NCBI GenBank assembly: GCA_946544235.1
Contig: CAMNMC010000078.1
Span: forward strand, 1-39,683
Length of the DNA: 39,683 nt
Direction of reading: 5' to 3'
Source of the DNA: an uncultured Lachnospiraceae bacterium
GTDB lineage: Bacteria; Bacillota; Clostridia; Lachnospirales; Lachnospiraceae
Shown: positions 1-8,815 of the stretch, in pieces
Position numbering within the stretch: position 1 is the first letter of the stretch
How the letters are laid out: each line of letters starts with the position of its first letter
Notes under the pieces: model-generated
Told to the model about the DNA's origin: nothing
Seen by the model: the letters and a program-made list of their open reading frames with translations, nothing else
The model's database searches: none
Position numbers and translations under genes: made by a program

Positions 1-27
1 TTTCAGGTTTATTAGCTGCTGCATAAT

Positions 28-70
28 TCAAAAAAAGAAAAATCGGCTGCGGAACTATCGTTCCGCAACC
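28..70 (-). terminator. Rho-independent terminator of the polysaccharide operon
   Basis: On the minus strand an 11-bp stem (arms 60-70 and 45-55, one G-U pair, 4-nt loop) is followed directly by a U-rich tract (28-43). It lies about 35 bases beyond the stop of the polymerase gene, so it is the natural end of the polysaccharide operon. Confidence 0.85.
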
Positions 71-89
71 GTCTTTGTCTACACTCTGA

Positions 90-120
90 ATGCTTCATGA
101 CCGTCATGAAGCATTTTTAT
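90..120 (+). terminator. Hairpin with plus-strand U-tract overlapping the end of the polymerase gene
   Basis: A perfect 11-bp inverted repeat (90-100 / 104-114, loop CCG) is followed on the plus strand by TTTTTAT. It overlaps the last codons and stop of the minus-strand gene that ends at 104. The U-tract is only on the plus side, so it would stop plus-strand transcripts entering from the left. That role is inferred. Confidence 0.45.
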
Positions 121-1519
121 TATCTCTTAAAACATATATACTTTTTCTGAAAACATATTTTCTTGTGCGTATTATAACAGCCCTCTCATCACTTGCCGGA
201 AGCTTAAACCTTGTGATAAACCATACAAAAAGAAGTATGATCAGATTCTTTCTCCAGATGGCAAGATCAAATATCAGCTCGTAGAATTTATCAGAGAAGA
301 AGGAAAAAAGTATCGCATAAGATAGCTGAGCGTAAATGATCAGCGGAATATTTATAGTACTGTAATACTTTCTGAATCTCTCATTGATCACATACCTGAA
401 CGACAGACTCATCAGAAGAGCCATCAGCACTGTGTAAAATACCAGTGCGGCAAAGCCGCCGTCATACAGGAACATATAGAATATCGTATATACATTTCCT
501 GTGCTGAAGCCGTTAACATTGATAAACGGCAGCTCCAGCTTTGAATTCCATCCCGTAATACCGAAGCTCGGAAGTACTGTCCTTCTGAGGCTGACAAGTG
601 TCTGGGAATTGGATATATCAGTTCCGAATATACCTCTCCTGACAAATACATCAAGATTCTTTATCTCTCCCGAGAGATAGATGCACATATAATGGAAAAT
701 ATCCGTCTGCTTTCCTCTTCCCATCAGAAAGGCTGATATATAAAATACCGGCACGATCATCAGTGCAGCGAAGAATAAGAAAAGAATTATCTTCGCAGGA
801 ACCTTTTTCTTCCAGTTGTATTTGGCCTTGTAGATAAAATAAGCCATTAATATAAAGGCAAATATATATCCGATTATGACTGCTCTTCCTCCTGAGAAAA
901 TGGCATTTACACAGCTCAGAACTATATTCATATAAAGAGTCATCCTGTTCTGTTTATAGCCGTGTACAAGCTGATGAGCGAGCAGATAAATACAGATATA
1001 TAGAATTGCCGATGACGCCATCCTGAGTATCGATACAAGACCCGGAACATCTATTTCCGCATTCGTGAATTTCCTGATGTGGTCGAAATTAAATATTGCT
1101 TCTCGTAAACTGCTGTTCGGAGAAAGCGATTTGATGAATCTGAGAAAAAGCACTGCTGCCATACAATTGACAGCCAGAAAGATAAGCATTTTCCAGAAAT
1201 CCACATTTATTCTGCACGAAGCTTCAACAGAGTACCGATCACAGTCTCTTTCAACAATCTTTTTATCTCTCAGCTCGCCGAGCTTCTGTCCCACCACTGA
1301 TACGATAAAATATATAAAAATACCGAAAAACAGGACGAAGAAGGTCATGTCTGCAAGTTCAAGACGCATCTCCCTGATATAGAAGAAGGCGTATCCCACA
1401 GACAACGCAAAACCGCTGATAAAAAGAAACTGAGGATTAAGAATAGAACCCTTCGAAGTCAGTCCCGATATCAGTAACAGTATGATCAAAAATACAAATA
1501 ATATGATAAGCTTTAGCAT
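104..1519 (-). CDS. Wzy-like oligosaccharide repeat-unit polymerase
   Basis: This is a 471-aa integral membrane protein with about ten hydrophobic segments. An SGGRAVIIGY stretch near residues 215-225 and a larger extracytoplasmic loop after it are typical of the oligosaccharide repeat-unit polymerase family, which joins lipid-linked repeat units on the outer face of the membrane. The start ATG is preceded by GGGAG at 6 bases. It is the last gene of the operon, 90 bases after the Wzz-like gene, and ends at a terminator. Wzy proteins are very divergent, so the family is assigned from topology and the GGR motif, and substrate cannot be read from sequence. A second polymerase/ligase module lies in the fusion protein at 4795-7548, so the two enzymes probably perform different linkage steps. 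Confidence 0.75.
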   Translation of the reverse strand: MLKLIILFVFLIILLLISGLTSKGSILNPQFLFISGFALSVGYAFFYIREMRLELADMTFFVLFFGIFIYFIVSVVGQKLGELRDKKIVERDCDRYSVEASCRINVDFWKMLIFLAVNCMAAVLFLRFIKSLSPNSSLREAIFNFDHIRKFTNAEIDVPGLVSILRMASSAILYICIYLLAHQLVHGYKQNRMTLYMNIVLSCVNAIFSGGRAVIIGYIFAFILMAYFIYKAKYNWKKKVPAKIILFLFFAALMIVPVFYISAFLMGRGKQTDIFHYMCIYLSGEIKNLDVFVRRGIFGTDISNSQTLVSLRRTVLPSFGITGWNSKLELPFINVNGFSTGNVYTIFYMFLYDGGFAALVFYTVLMALLMSLSFRYVINERFRKYYSTINIPLIIYAQLSYAILFSFFSDKFYELIFDLAIWRKNLIILLFVWFITRFKLPASDERAVIIRTRKYVFRKSIYVLRDNKNAS

Positions 1520-1609
1520 ATATCACTCCCGGTACATTGAGTTGATCAGATTACAAACTGCCGATACATCAGTTTAACTATCGTCTCGATCATTTAACAA
1601 CCTGATGCA

Positions 1610-2776
1610 CTAAAGTATTATACCACCGAGGCACTGTGCATTGGTCCTCTCAAGACCGTTCTTAGCATCGATAAGGTCTCTCATTCGTGTCTTACCATAT
1701 TTTACCAGATATACTACAGCATCATTCTCAGCAATCTTGGCTAATGCATCTGCCTTATGGATAAAGTCATTTGCCGAATCGATGACAAGCTCTTTATTAA
1801 CTGACTTAAGCTCATCCTTAACAGCTTCCGCTACTATTTCAGCATCTATCCTGCTGTCAACAGAAACAAAAAGGACTTTCTTTTTCTCAGAAGCTTCATT
1901 GTTTATGCTGTACGCAATCCTCTTATAGTCAACATCCTTTCTGTTAACATTTACAAGCTGCATGATCTCTGCAAATGCAAGATCATTACCGGTTCTTGCA
2001 GAATCACAAATAATAAATACCACAAAGAGAACGGCCGCGATAAGGCATACTCCGAGAAGTCCGCCAACGATCGCATATTTTATGATAGTTGTCTTGCTGA
2101 TACCTGTCTGAACAGTATCAGTAGATGTAGAGAAGAGACCCTTATCTCCCGGAACATTTGGCTGACTGAGCACTGTAACACTCTCTACGCTTTCATAAGT
2201 CATAATATTTTTCTGGAATTTCTCGATCAGCATATCACCTATCAGCTTTGCTCTTTCAGGATCAACATCGGAAACAACAAGATTGATGATATGTGCGCCC
2301 TGGAAATTCTTATTTATCATCCATTTGAATCTTTCTGCGGTAAGATTACTGAATTCAGGGTATTTTCTCAGATCAAGTTCATCAATGATCTCCTCAAGAG
2401 TATCCAGATTTACCAGAACACTGAGGTAATCACTTCCAACCCTTGAAACATATGATGCAACATCGGAACTACCGTTCTGTCCAAGGTCGTCGAGATTATA
2501 CTCAACATAGATTGCAGCTATTGAATTGTATACGCCTTTTGGCGGCTCCGCATCGGTATATCTCACGTCCTTCACATAATAAGCCTGATGGTTCTGTGAC
2601 ATCACCTTATTAAGGATGTCCTTCTTACTGTTCTCAACCGTCTTCTCCTGCTCCTTGTAATTCATAGCAACAAGAAGAGCCATACAGATAAGAGTGAACG
2701 GTATGACAATATAGAGCTTCTCAAGAACATATTTAACATACTGCTTGAGATCGATAGTTCTGATTTTTTCCTTCAT
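1610..2776 (-). CDS. Wzz/YveK-like chain-length protein fused to a P-loop-less kinase-like domain
   Basis: This 388-aa protein has TM1 (residues 21-40), an extracytoplasmic region with Wzz-type helices (41-230), TM2 (231-257) and a cytoplasmic tail. Residues 299-388 follow the outline of a CpsD/bacterial tyrosine kinase: KKVLFVSV, where a kinase begins its Walker A strand, and VVYLVKYG...CLGGIIL, like the 'vvlVvr...vlGvVlN' end. However, there is no GxxxxGKS/T P-loop and no terminal tyrosine cluster. It probably sets chain length or scaffolds export without kinase activity. The start at 2776 has AAGAGG 9 bases upstream. The longer reading from 2845 would begin upstream of the promoter at 2811-2838 and is unlikely. 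It is followed by the polymerase gene. Confidence 0.72.
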   Translation of the reverse strand: MKEKIRTIDLKQYVKYVLEKLYIVIPFTLICMALLVAMNYKEQEKTVENSKKDILNKVMSQNHQAYYVKDVRYTDAEPPKGVYNSIAAIYVEYNLDDLGQNGSSDVASYVSRVGSDYLSVLVNLDTLEEIIDELDLRKYPEFSNLTAERFKWMINKNFQGAHIINLVVSDVDPERAKLIGDMLIEKFQKNIMTYESVESVTVLSQPNVPGDKGLFSTSTDTVQTGISKTTIIKYAIVGGLLGVCLIAAVLFVVFIICDSARTGNDLAFAEIMQLVNVNRKDVDYKRIAYSINNEASEKKKVLFVSVDSRIDAEIVAEAVKDELKSVNKELVIDSANDFIHKADALAKIAENDAVVYLVKYGKTRMRDLIDAKNGLERTNAQCLGGIIL

Positions 2777-2810
2777 AAAAATATAACCTCTTGCGATAAG
2801 CTTCCGTTTC

Positions 2811-2838
2811 ATTATATCAGATGTGCTGTTATTATCAA
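2811..2838 (-). promoter_or_regulatory. Internal sigma-A promoter for the Wzz/Wzy gene pair
   Basis: Reading the minus strand: TTGATA (2838-2833), a 16-base spacer, then TATAAT (2816-2811) preceded by TGA, an extended -10. The predicted start of transcription is about 28 bases before the ATG at 2776. It lies in the gap after the cytidylyltransferase gene, so the last two genes can be expressed separately. Confidence 0.65.
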
Positions 2839-2868
2839 TCAGCAAATCCCTTCGAAGCTGTCATCTTT

Positions 2869-3570
2869 CTATATATTTCGACAATATTCAACAACTCTCT
2901 CATAGTCCTTTATCGTATCGATCTCGGACCAGAAGATGCCCTCAACATCTATAGTGTGTATATCCTCGGTATCCACAAATGAATAAAGCACATTCTCCCA
3001 CCACAGATCATAATCACCTTCTTCGATCATATAACACAGTCTGTCACGGAAGCGTGCAACCCAGTCATTCTTCAGCACAGCGATACCGACATATTCGGCA
3101 TTTCTTTCCTCACGTTTAAGCTCCTTGCCGTATTTTTTTAACAGGCCGTTCTCTGTCATGAAGAAGTAGTCTCCACTCCCGGCTCTTGTTACATCAGACA
3201 GCAGGAAATTATCATATTTTGCCTCAAATACCTTATCCAGCAGCTCCTGGGTGTAGAAAACGTCGGCATTTGCAATAAATACCGCCTTCTCTCCAAACTC
3301 TTCACGCGCATACCAGAGGCTGCCCATACTGTTCGTCACCGCATAGAACGGATTATAATATACCTTTACATTATAGTCCTTCAGCGTTTCCTCAAGCAGA
3401 TGATGCTTGAATCCGGTAATTATGATAACCTCCATGTGATTCTTCTGAAGCAGCTCCACAGTATGTATTATCAGTGGCTTGCCGCCCACATCCATCATGC
3501 TCTTGGGTATATTCCCTATATTTTCCGCAATCCTGCTGCCAACTCCGGCAGCAAGCAGTATCGCCTTCAT
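2869..3570 (-). CDS. LicC/PntC-like CTP:phospho-amino-alcohol (or phosphonate) cytidylyltransferase
   Basis: This is a 233-aa nucleotidyltransferase. The N-terminal LAAGVGSR signature (residues 6-13), lysine 23 in PKSM, an N-P-F-Y...TNSMGSLW segment (residues 73-85) recalling the LicC choline-phosphate enzyme, and a metal-binding IANADV (D103) are visible. Family members activate phosphocholine or 2-aminoethylphosphonate as CMP conjugates. The start at 3570 has AAGGAG 6 bases upstream and is preferred over the ATG at 3594, which overlaps the upstream stop codon and lacks a site. It directly follows the aminotransferase gene, as in AEP-CMP pathways where the two activities can be fused. A LicD-like transferase lies in the same operon. 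Substrate is inferred from context, and choline phosphate or a hexose phosphate cannot be excluded. Confidence 0.75.
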   Translation of the reverse strand: MKAILLAAGVGSRIAENIGNIPKSMMDVGGKPLIIHTVELLQKNHMEVIIITGFKHHLLEETLKDYNVKVYYNPFYAVTNSMGSLWYAREEFGEKAVFIANADVFYTQELLDKVFEAKYDNFLLSDVTRAGSGDYFFMTENGLLKKYGKELKREERNAEYVGIAVLKNDWVARFRDRLCYMIEEGDYDLWWENVLYSFVDTEDIHTIDVEGIFWSEIDTIKDYERVVEYCRNI

Positions 3571-3593
3571 ACTTTTCTCCTTGTTATTTAACA

Positions 3594-4754
3594 TTAATTC
3601 TGCCGGTTCAGTGCCTCAGCAAGCTTTTCACCAAGTATATCATAGTCACCGAGAGAAAGATTTCCCAGATGTCCCACCCTCAGCTGTTTATCCTTCCAGG
3701 CTCCCCCGGACGGTGTAAGAATGATATCATATTTATCCTTAAGATATTCAAATACCTTTGTTGCATTGTTCTCCGGGAAGATTACCGTCGTAACGCAGTT
3801 CGACATCGGTATTTCCGGAAGCTCAAGTGGAAGATTTTTTATCAGACTTCTGAAATATTCAGCTCTTTCCTTATGCTTCCTGTTTTCTTCATCGATACCG
3901 CAGTCCATTATGCTGCTCATTCTCTCATGAAAAGCCAGCATAATACCTACCGCAGAGGTAAATGGCGGCTGACCTCTTCTCTGGTTAATGAGGTAATCCT
4001 TAAAATCAAAATATATCGGTATCTTCGGATCGGTTCCGGCAGCATTCCGGCCGGCAACTGTGCCGGTCTGATTCTCTGATCCGGTTCCGGAATTTTCTCT
4101 CTCATCCGCCTCGTCATTTTCCTTCATGACACGTTTAACAGCCCTGTCGGAAAGAGCAACATAAGCCGCTCCCGGCGAAAGCGAAAGCGCCTTCTGACTT
4201 GCAGTGAGAAGCACATCTATACAACAGGCCGTCATATCTATAGGATCCGCAAGATATGCACTGACAGCATCAACTATAAAGAACATATTATTTTTTCTGC
4301 AGAAATCCCCCAGAAAAGCCAGATCATAAAGCTGGCCCGTACTGGTCTCGCAGGCATTTACCAGAAGCGCCGTATAAGCTTTACCGGCAAATTCTGCTTC
4401 AAAATACGCCTTATCAAACGCCTCCATATAAGGTATATCATAGGTATCGGTATCTATGCCATACCTTCTGCATATTTGGGCAAATCTTGAACCGAAGCTT
4501 CCTCCGTTGATCACAAGAGCCTTATCCTTACTGCCGAGCATATTTACAACCGCTGCATCCATTGCCCCGGTTCCGCTGCAGGTAAGTCCGATAAAGCCGC
4601 TTCCTTCCTGAGCATTAAGAGACTCAAGGAACATTCTTTCACTTTCCTTCATCATCTCACCAAACTCCGCAGTTCTGAAATACGGCAGCTGCGTGCCTTC
4701 GATTTTCAACGTTTCCGGATACATCTCAACCGGTCCGACTGTGAATAATTTCAT
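3594..4754 (-). CDS. Class V PLP-dependent aminotransferase (AEP-transaminase / serine-glyoxylate type)
   Basis: This 386-aa protein shows the opening TVGPVEMYP typical of PhnW/alanine-glyoxylate aminotransferases, a CSGTGAMDAAV cofactor-phosphate loop (residues 59-70), aspartate 162 in VDAVSA and the PLP lysine K188 in SQKALSLSPG. The SQKAL form is nearer to serine/alanine-glyoxylate enzymes than to classical PhnW, so the amino acceptor is uncertain. Residues 212-243 are a charged Gly/Thr/Asn-rich insert before the IYFDF strand, absent from usual members, and look like a surface loop. A GAAGGAG site lies 7 bases before the ATG. The TAA stop overlaps the upstream ATG (TAATG) of the cytidylyltransferase reading frame, so the two genes are tightly coupled. 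Confidence 0.75.
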   Translation of the reverse strand: MKLFTVGPVEMYPETLKIEGTQLPYFRTAEFGEMMKESERMFLESLNAQEGSGFIGLTCSGTGAMDAAVVNMLGSKDKALVINGGSFGSRFAQICRRYGIDTDTYDIPYMEAFDKAYFEAEFAGKAYTALLVNACETSTGQLYDLAFLGDFCRKNNMFFIVDAVSAYLADPIDMTACCIDVLLTASQKALSLSPGAAYVALSDRAVKRVMKENDEADERENSGTGSENQTGTVAGRNAAGTDPKIPIYFDFKDYLINQRRGQPPFTSAVGIMLAFHERMSSIMDCGIDEENRKHKERAEYFRSLIKNLPLELPEIPMSNCVTTVIFPENNATKVFEYLKDKYDIILTPSGGAWKDKQLRVGHLGNLSLGDYDILGEKLAEALNRQN

Positions 4755-4794
4755 TTATTTTCTCCTTCAATACACTCTATATGAATCATGTATT

Positions 4795-7548
4795 TCATTC
4801 AACTTCTGCCTTTTTTGCCTTTCCTTTAAGCAGTCCCATAAAATATCCCAGACAGTCACTCTTTCTGAATACTATGAAGAGCAGCGCATTTGGAATGACA
4901 GCGCAGAAGATCAGATTCTTCACAACAAGTCCAAAGCCTTTATCAGGCGAGAACAGGTTCAGCCCTGTAACGATCGCAACCGTCGCTGCGCACACCATGA
5001 TAAATACGGCCAGATATCCCAGCGTTTCTCTTGCATAATCTCTTATGCTTCTTCCAAACAGTCTTGTGTAAACATATTTCGGATAACTGAAACACCAGAG
5101 AGCCATTGAGCTCGCTATGGTTCCCATGAATACTCCCGCAAGTCCGAACAGCTTCAGGAATAATATTGAAGCCGCAAGATTTATGATCGATTCAAATACA
5201 GGCACAAAGCGGTTTTCGTAGAATATACCTGCTGCATCCTGGAAAGAATTGTAGGATCCTCTCATCAGGAACTGAAAGAACTGCAGCGACAGTACTATTA
5301 TTACCGGATATGACAAGAGATATTTTTCTCCGAACCAGGCTCCGACAAAAGGCTGAAGCATAATAAGCAGCGAGGTTCCCGCAAAAGCCGCGATCCAGAA
5401 ATTCATGAATCTGATCTTTCTGAAAACCCTGTAAGACTCCTCCTTATTTCCAGAAACGAGAAGGTTTCCGACGCTCGGGGTAAGCGCAGTCAGCGCCGGA
5501 TTGAACAGCTTGGTTGCCGCATCTATGACTATAAAATAATTATTGTAGAGACCTGCTGTACTCAGACTGAAGAAAACCGAAATGAGTATGCTGTCTGTTC
5601 CATTAACTATAAAAGTACCGATCTTATGAAAGATAAGCGCGCCTGTCTTCTTCTTTATATCCTTATGTATCGACTCATCCAGAGGCACAGCATCTTCACC
5701 TCTGAGGAAAGGATACTCACGATTTGCGATCGCAGTGATGGCTATATTTTCAAGTACCCTGAAGATAAGCTTGGTCACAAGATAGATATAATAATCATGT
5801 GTGAAATACAGCATAGCCAGCTGTCCGGTATTCATTCCTATAAGATAAATCATATGAATGAAGCTTATCTTATAATTCTTCTGATCTGCATAGATTATCG
5901 CTCTCTTATATGAGAGGAAATACGACAGTACCGTATCCGCAAGATATATCAAATATATGTATCCCAGATTTATGTCTGTATTATCAGTCTTCGCGATATA
6001 CGGAAGAAAAGGGATCAGGCAGACGCCTATGACCGATATTGCCGCTGCGATAACATGGAAAGCGCGCCTGTAGAAAAGCATGAGTGATTTGACCGTTTCC
6101 CTGTCATTATCCCTGAGCGGTTTATAAAGATGAAATATAACAGCCTCGCCGATACCCAGATCGACTATCGCAAGTGCAGTTATAACATTTGTGAAAAGTC
6201 CGTTCAGACCGGCATATTCAAGTCCCAGAATATCAATAAAAAGCTTCTGAGCCATGAGACCGATCAGTATGGCAGTTATATTTGCGAAGATAGTAAATAC
6301 GAAATTGTGTGCAGCCTTACCTGTCCTGCCCTTAAACTCAGCTTCTCCTCCGCCAAGGGCTCTGTCGGCAGCCTGCTTCTCATGTATATTTTTAAGTTTT
6401 CCCGCATGGTAAGCAAAAATAATGATGTAGAAGAAATTTGCAAAAGCATGCTGTTCCATAACAAACATGAAGAAGAACAGCCCCATGAATACAGATATCC
6501 ATTGTGCCGCTGCAGTCTTGCGGCTCTTAAAAAGCTTTAAAGCTGCCAGTCCGATGATCATAAGAAAGAGCATCAGTCCTACAATACCTGTTTTATAAAG
6601 GATTTCAACGATCTCATTATGAGTTGTGATAATTATCTTATTGTATTTGAAGGTATCATATCCATGACCTATAACCGGATGCTGTTTTATCGCTTCAAAG
6701 GCCTTGTCCCATACAAATACTCTCTTTGTAAGATCCATACTTTTGTTCAGGACGCCCTCGATGAGCCATTTGAACATATCCTGTCTTCTCATAAGCACAA
6801 ACACGATATTCAAAAGTATACCTGCCAGCGAATAAGTCATTATATTAAATACAGGTGTCAGTTTCAGTATTCCAGGGATAAAAGCCAGTACCAGAAGCGG
6901 TGTCAGAACGACCATCGCTGTACTGTTTTTAACCAGATAACTTGATGATAATACCAGGATGACTCCGACTCTGAAGATATATATCTTCTTTATATCACAG
7001 ATTATGGCATACATCACTGCAAAGAAGAGAAATGCGATCTGATATGGGATATGCCCACTCTTAAAACCAAGCAGCCATGTCTCGGGATAATGATTCAGAT
7101 ATTTATACATCCCATCTCTGAAAATAATGATTGAAAAATGATTCAGGCAGGTAAGTGTTCCGAAGAATATCATCTCCGCCACAAGAAAGCTTCTGATATC
7201 CTTCAGGATGCCATATTCGATGACCAGGCATACTATAATGGTCGCAAAGGAATACTCCACCGCCCTCTTGGTCGTTCCGGTATTCAGCGCCGAAGCGGTG
7301 ATCATAACCATAAGCAGCGCTGCTATCAGTGCAAAATACTTCGGTATCTGCTTTATCAGTCTGTCTTTCAGAAGATAATACAGTACGCCTATTCCTGCAC
7401 CGATCTGTGCGAGAGTATATACCTTCGGTGTCCAGCCCATAGTATCAGTCAGATAGCCTACAGGGAAGAAAGGCAGTGTCAGCAGGAAAAATGTGATCAC
7501 ATTCTTCACGCTGCATTTATCAACTTTTTCCTTGCTGATCATTTCCAT
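4795..7548 (-). CDS. O-antigen ligase/polymerase module fused to a Wzx-type polysaccharide flippase
   Basis: One unbroken 917-aa reading frame holds two membrane modules (residues numbered from the TTG at 7560). Residues 1-390 are multi-spanning and end with a Wzy_C/WaaL-like signature: a long loop with HPVIGHGYDTF (294-304) and THNEIVEILYKTGIVG (313-328). Residues 391-418 are a charged Gly/Ala linker. Residues 419-921 form a second multi-spanning unit with the N-terminal pattern of Wzx/MATE-like flippases (LGLEYAGLNGLFTN, DLGIGEA). Ligases and flippases are normally separate genes, so this would couple export of the lipid-linked unit with polymerisation or ligation. ATG at 7548 has GGAAG 5 bases upstream and overlaps the preceding glycosyltransferase by 10 bases. 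An assembly artefact is unlikely but possible. Confidence 0.8.
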   Translation of the reverse strand: MEMISKEKVDKCSVKNVITFFLLTLPFFPVGYLTDTMGWTPKVYTLAQIGAGIGVLYYLLKDRLIKQIPKYFALIAALLMVMITASALNTGTTKRAVEYSFATIIVCLVIEYGILKDIRSFLVAEMIFFGTLTCLNHFSIIIFRDGMYKYLNHYPETWLLGFKSGHIPYQIAFLFFAVMYAIICDIKKIYIFRVGVILVLSSSYLVKNSTAMVVLTPLLVLAFIPGILKLTPVFNIMTYSLAGILLNIVFVLMRRQDMFKWLIEGVLNKSMDLTKRVFVWDKAFEAIKQHPVIGHGYDTFKYNKIIITTHNEIVEILYKTGIVGLMLFLMIIGLAALKLFKSRKTAAAQWISVFMGLFFFMFVMEQHAFANFFYIIIFAYHAGKLKNIHEKQAADRALGGGEAEFKGRTGKAAHNFVFTIFANITAILIGLMAQKLFIDILGLEYAGLNGLFTNVITALAIVDLGIGEAVIFHLYKPLRDNDRETVKSLMLFYRRAFHVIAAAISVIGVCLIPFLPYIAKTDNTDINLGYIYLIYLADTVLSYFLSYKRAIIYADQKNYKISFIHMIYLIGMNTGQLAMLYFTHDYYIYLVTKLIFRVLENIAITAIANREYPFLRGEDAVPLDESIHKDIKKKTGALIFHKIGTFIVNGTDSILISVFFSLSTAGLYNNYFIVIDAATKLFNPALTALTPSVGNLLVSGNKEESYRVFRKIRFMNFWIAAFAGTSLLIMLQPFVGAWFGEKYLLSYPVIIVLSLQFFQFLMRGSYNSFQDAAGIFYENRFVPVFESIINLAASILFLKLFGLAGVFMGTIASSMALWCFSYPKYVYTRLFGRSIRDYARETLGYLAVFIMVCAATVAIVTGLNLFSPDKGFGLVVKNLIFCAVIPNALLFIVFRKSDCLGYFMGLLKGKAKKAEVE

Positions 7549-8624
7549 GTTATCTTCCAATACAAAAACAGAAGATGCATTTTATATAGTAACGCCTTCT
7601 GTCTGTCTCTCTTCTCTGAATATTTTCTGAATCTTCTGCTGCCGATTTCTTTCCAGAGCGGTGCCTTGTAGAGATGTCTCCTGACACTGCGTCTTGCAGC
7701 AGTTCCTTTGTCCCATTTTGGATTACCATACATACAGATGTATATATATCTCAGTGAATCCATAACCAGACGTGTATATGCCGTATATTCCACGGTATCC
7801 GAAAGATCAAGGATACCTCTCATGATCTTAAGCGGACGTTCCATATCCCTGATCACATCCGGGTTGTATTTATTTGATGCCGAAGCAGCATTTTCAAAAT
7901 AGTAATACCATATGCGTTTCACATATGCCACTCTGAGAGAATTGAGCATCATGAGGTTCCAGATTGCATCCTCATACATCTTGATCCCTTTCGGGAAGAG
8001 GAATCTGTCATCCTCAAATACTTCTCTCCTGATGAACCTTGCCGCTATGCCTCTGTTGATATAACCACCGTTCTCGAATCTGTACGGCTCGCCAACATTC
8101 TCAGCTCTTGACCTGTGCAATCTGTTCTTAGAAATACGAATAACCGCCCTCTTCAGTTCATCACCTGAAAGAAGCCCTTCTGTATTTCTCAAACCATGAG
8201 TCTCGTCCGATGACACATCCGACAGAGCATAATCCTCGACGCTTACCGCTCCGTTCGCTGCCTCTATGTAAAGTGTTCCTCCAAAGAGTACATCAATATT
8301 CTTATCCTGCAGAACCTCAACGGCTTCCTTAAAAGCATATGGCGCTATAGTATCATCACCGTCAATAAAGGTTATAACATCCCCTTTTGCTTCTCTTATG
8401 GCTGTATTTCTCGCCACTGATACTCCCGACGGACGAATATGAAAGAGCCTGATCCTGTCATCCGAAGCTGAAAGTATGTCAAGCTCTTTAACAAATTCTT
8501 CTTCACTTCCATCATCGATGATCAGAAGCTCAAAATCTGTATATGATTGTTTTAATACGCTTGAAACAGCTCTGTTAAGCAGCTCTTTATCGCCGTTTCT
8601 TACAGGAAGTATGACACTTATCAT
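7539..8624 (-). CDS. Family 2 glycosyltransferase
   Basis: This 361-aa GT-A fold enzyme opens with ISVILPVRNGD. IIDDGS lies at residues 35-40, a GVSVARN segment at 67-73 and the metal-binding DXD (IDGDD) at 87-91. It transfers a nucleotide-activated sugar to the growing lipid-linked repeat unit at the inner face of the membrane. Donor and linkage cannot be read from sequence. The C-terminal third is basic (RRSVRRHLYKA), fitting peripheral membrane binding. AAGGG lies 8 bases before the ATG. A 191-base gap carrying tandem repeats separates it from the LicD gene upstream, and it overlaps the start of the fusion gene downstream. Confidence 0.85.
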   Translation of the reverse strand: MISVILPVRNGDKELLNRAVSSVLKQSYTDFELLIIDDGSEEEFVKELDILSASDDRIRLFHIRPSGVSVARNTAIREAKGDVITFIDGDDTIAPYAFKEAVEVLQDKNIDVLFGGTLYIEAANGAVSVEDYALSDVSSDETHGLRNTEGLLSGDELKRAVIRISKNRLHRSRAENVGEPYRFENGGYINRGIAARFIRREVFEDDRFLFPKGIKMYEDAIWNLMMLNSLRVAYVKRIWYYYFENAASASNKYNPDVIRDMERPLKIMRGILDLSDTVEYTAYTRLVMDSLRYIYICMYGNPKWDKGTAARRSVRRHLYKAPLWKEIGSRRFRKYSEKRDRQKALLYKMHLLFLYWKITWK

Positions 8625-8680
8625 TATCCAAACCCTTTGTCTATATAATGCCTATTGGCCGCTGTGGAAAACAAGTTGCC

Positions 8681-8815
8681 GCTTTCCGTTTCTGCAAAGA
8701 AAATATATTACTGCTTTCCGTCTCTGCTAAGAAAATATATTACCACTTTCCGTCTCTTCGAAGAAAAATATTACCGCTTTCTATCTCTCCGAAGGAAATA
8801 TATTACTGTCTTCCA
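8681..8815. repeat. Tandem array of four 31-32-bp imperfect repeats
   Basis: Units start at 8681, 8713, 8745 and 8776 (period 32, 32, 31, 32), and a weak fifth copy at 8808 runs into the end of the LicD gene. The plus-strand consensus is GCTTTCCGTCTCT followed by a short variable dyad and AAAATATATTAC. Within each unit the centre forms a small inverted repeat whose bases differ between copies (TTCT/AGAA, TCT/AGA, TCTTCGAAGA). There are no spacers, so this is not a CRISPR array. It fills most of the gap between two operon genes. Function is unknown; it could be a copy-number-variable leader or a protein-binding array. Confidence 0.8.

Noticed and set aside
3474-4079. 201-aa plus-strand open frame
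   Set aside because: Antisense to the cytidylyltransferase and aminotransferase genes, which have strong family signatures. Composition is not protein-like.
8681-8815. CRISPR-like regular repeats
   Set aside because: The 32-bp units follow each other directly without spacers and are imperfect, and no cas gene is near. Treated as a tandem repeat.
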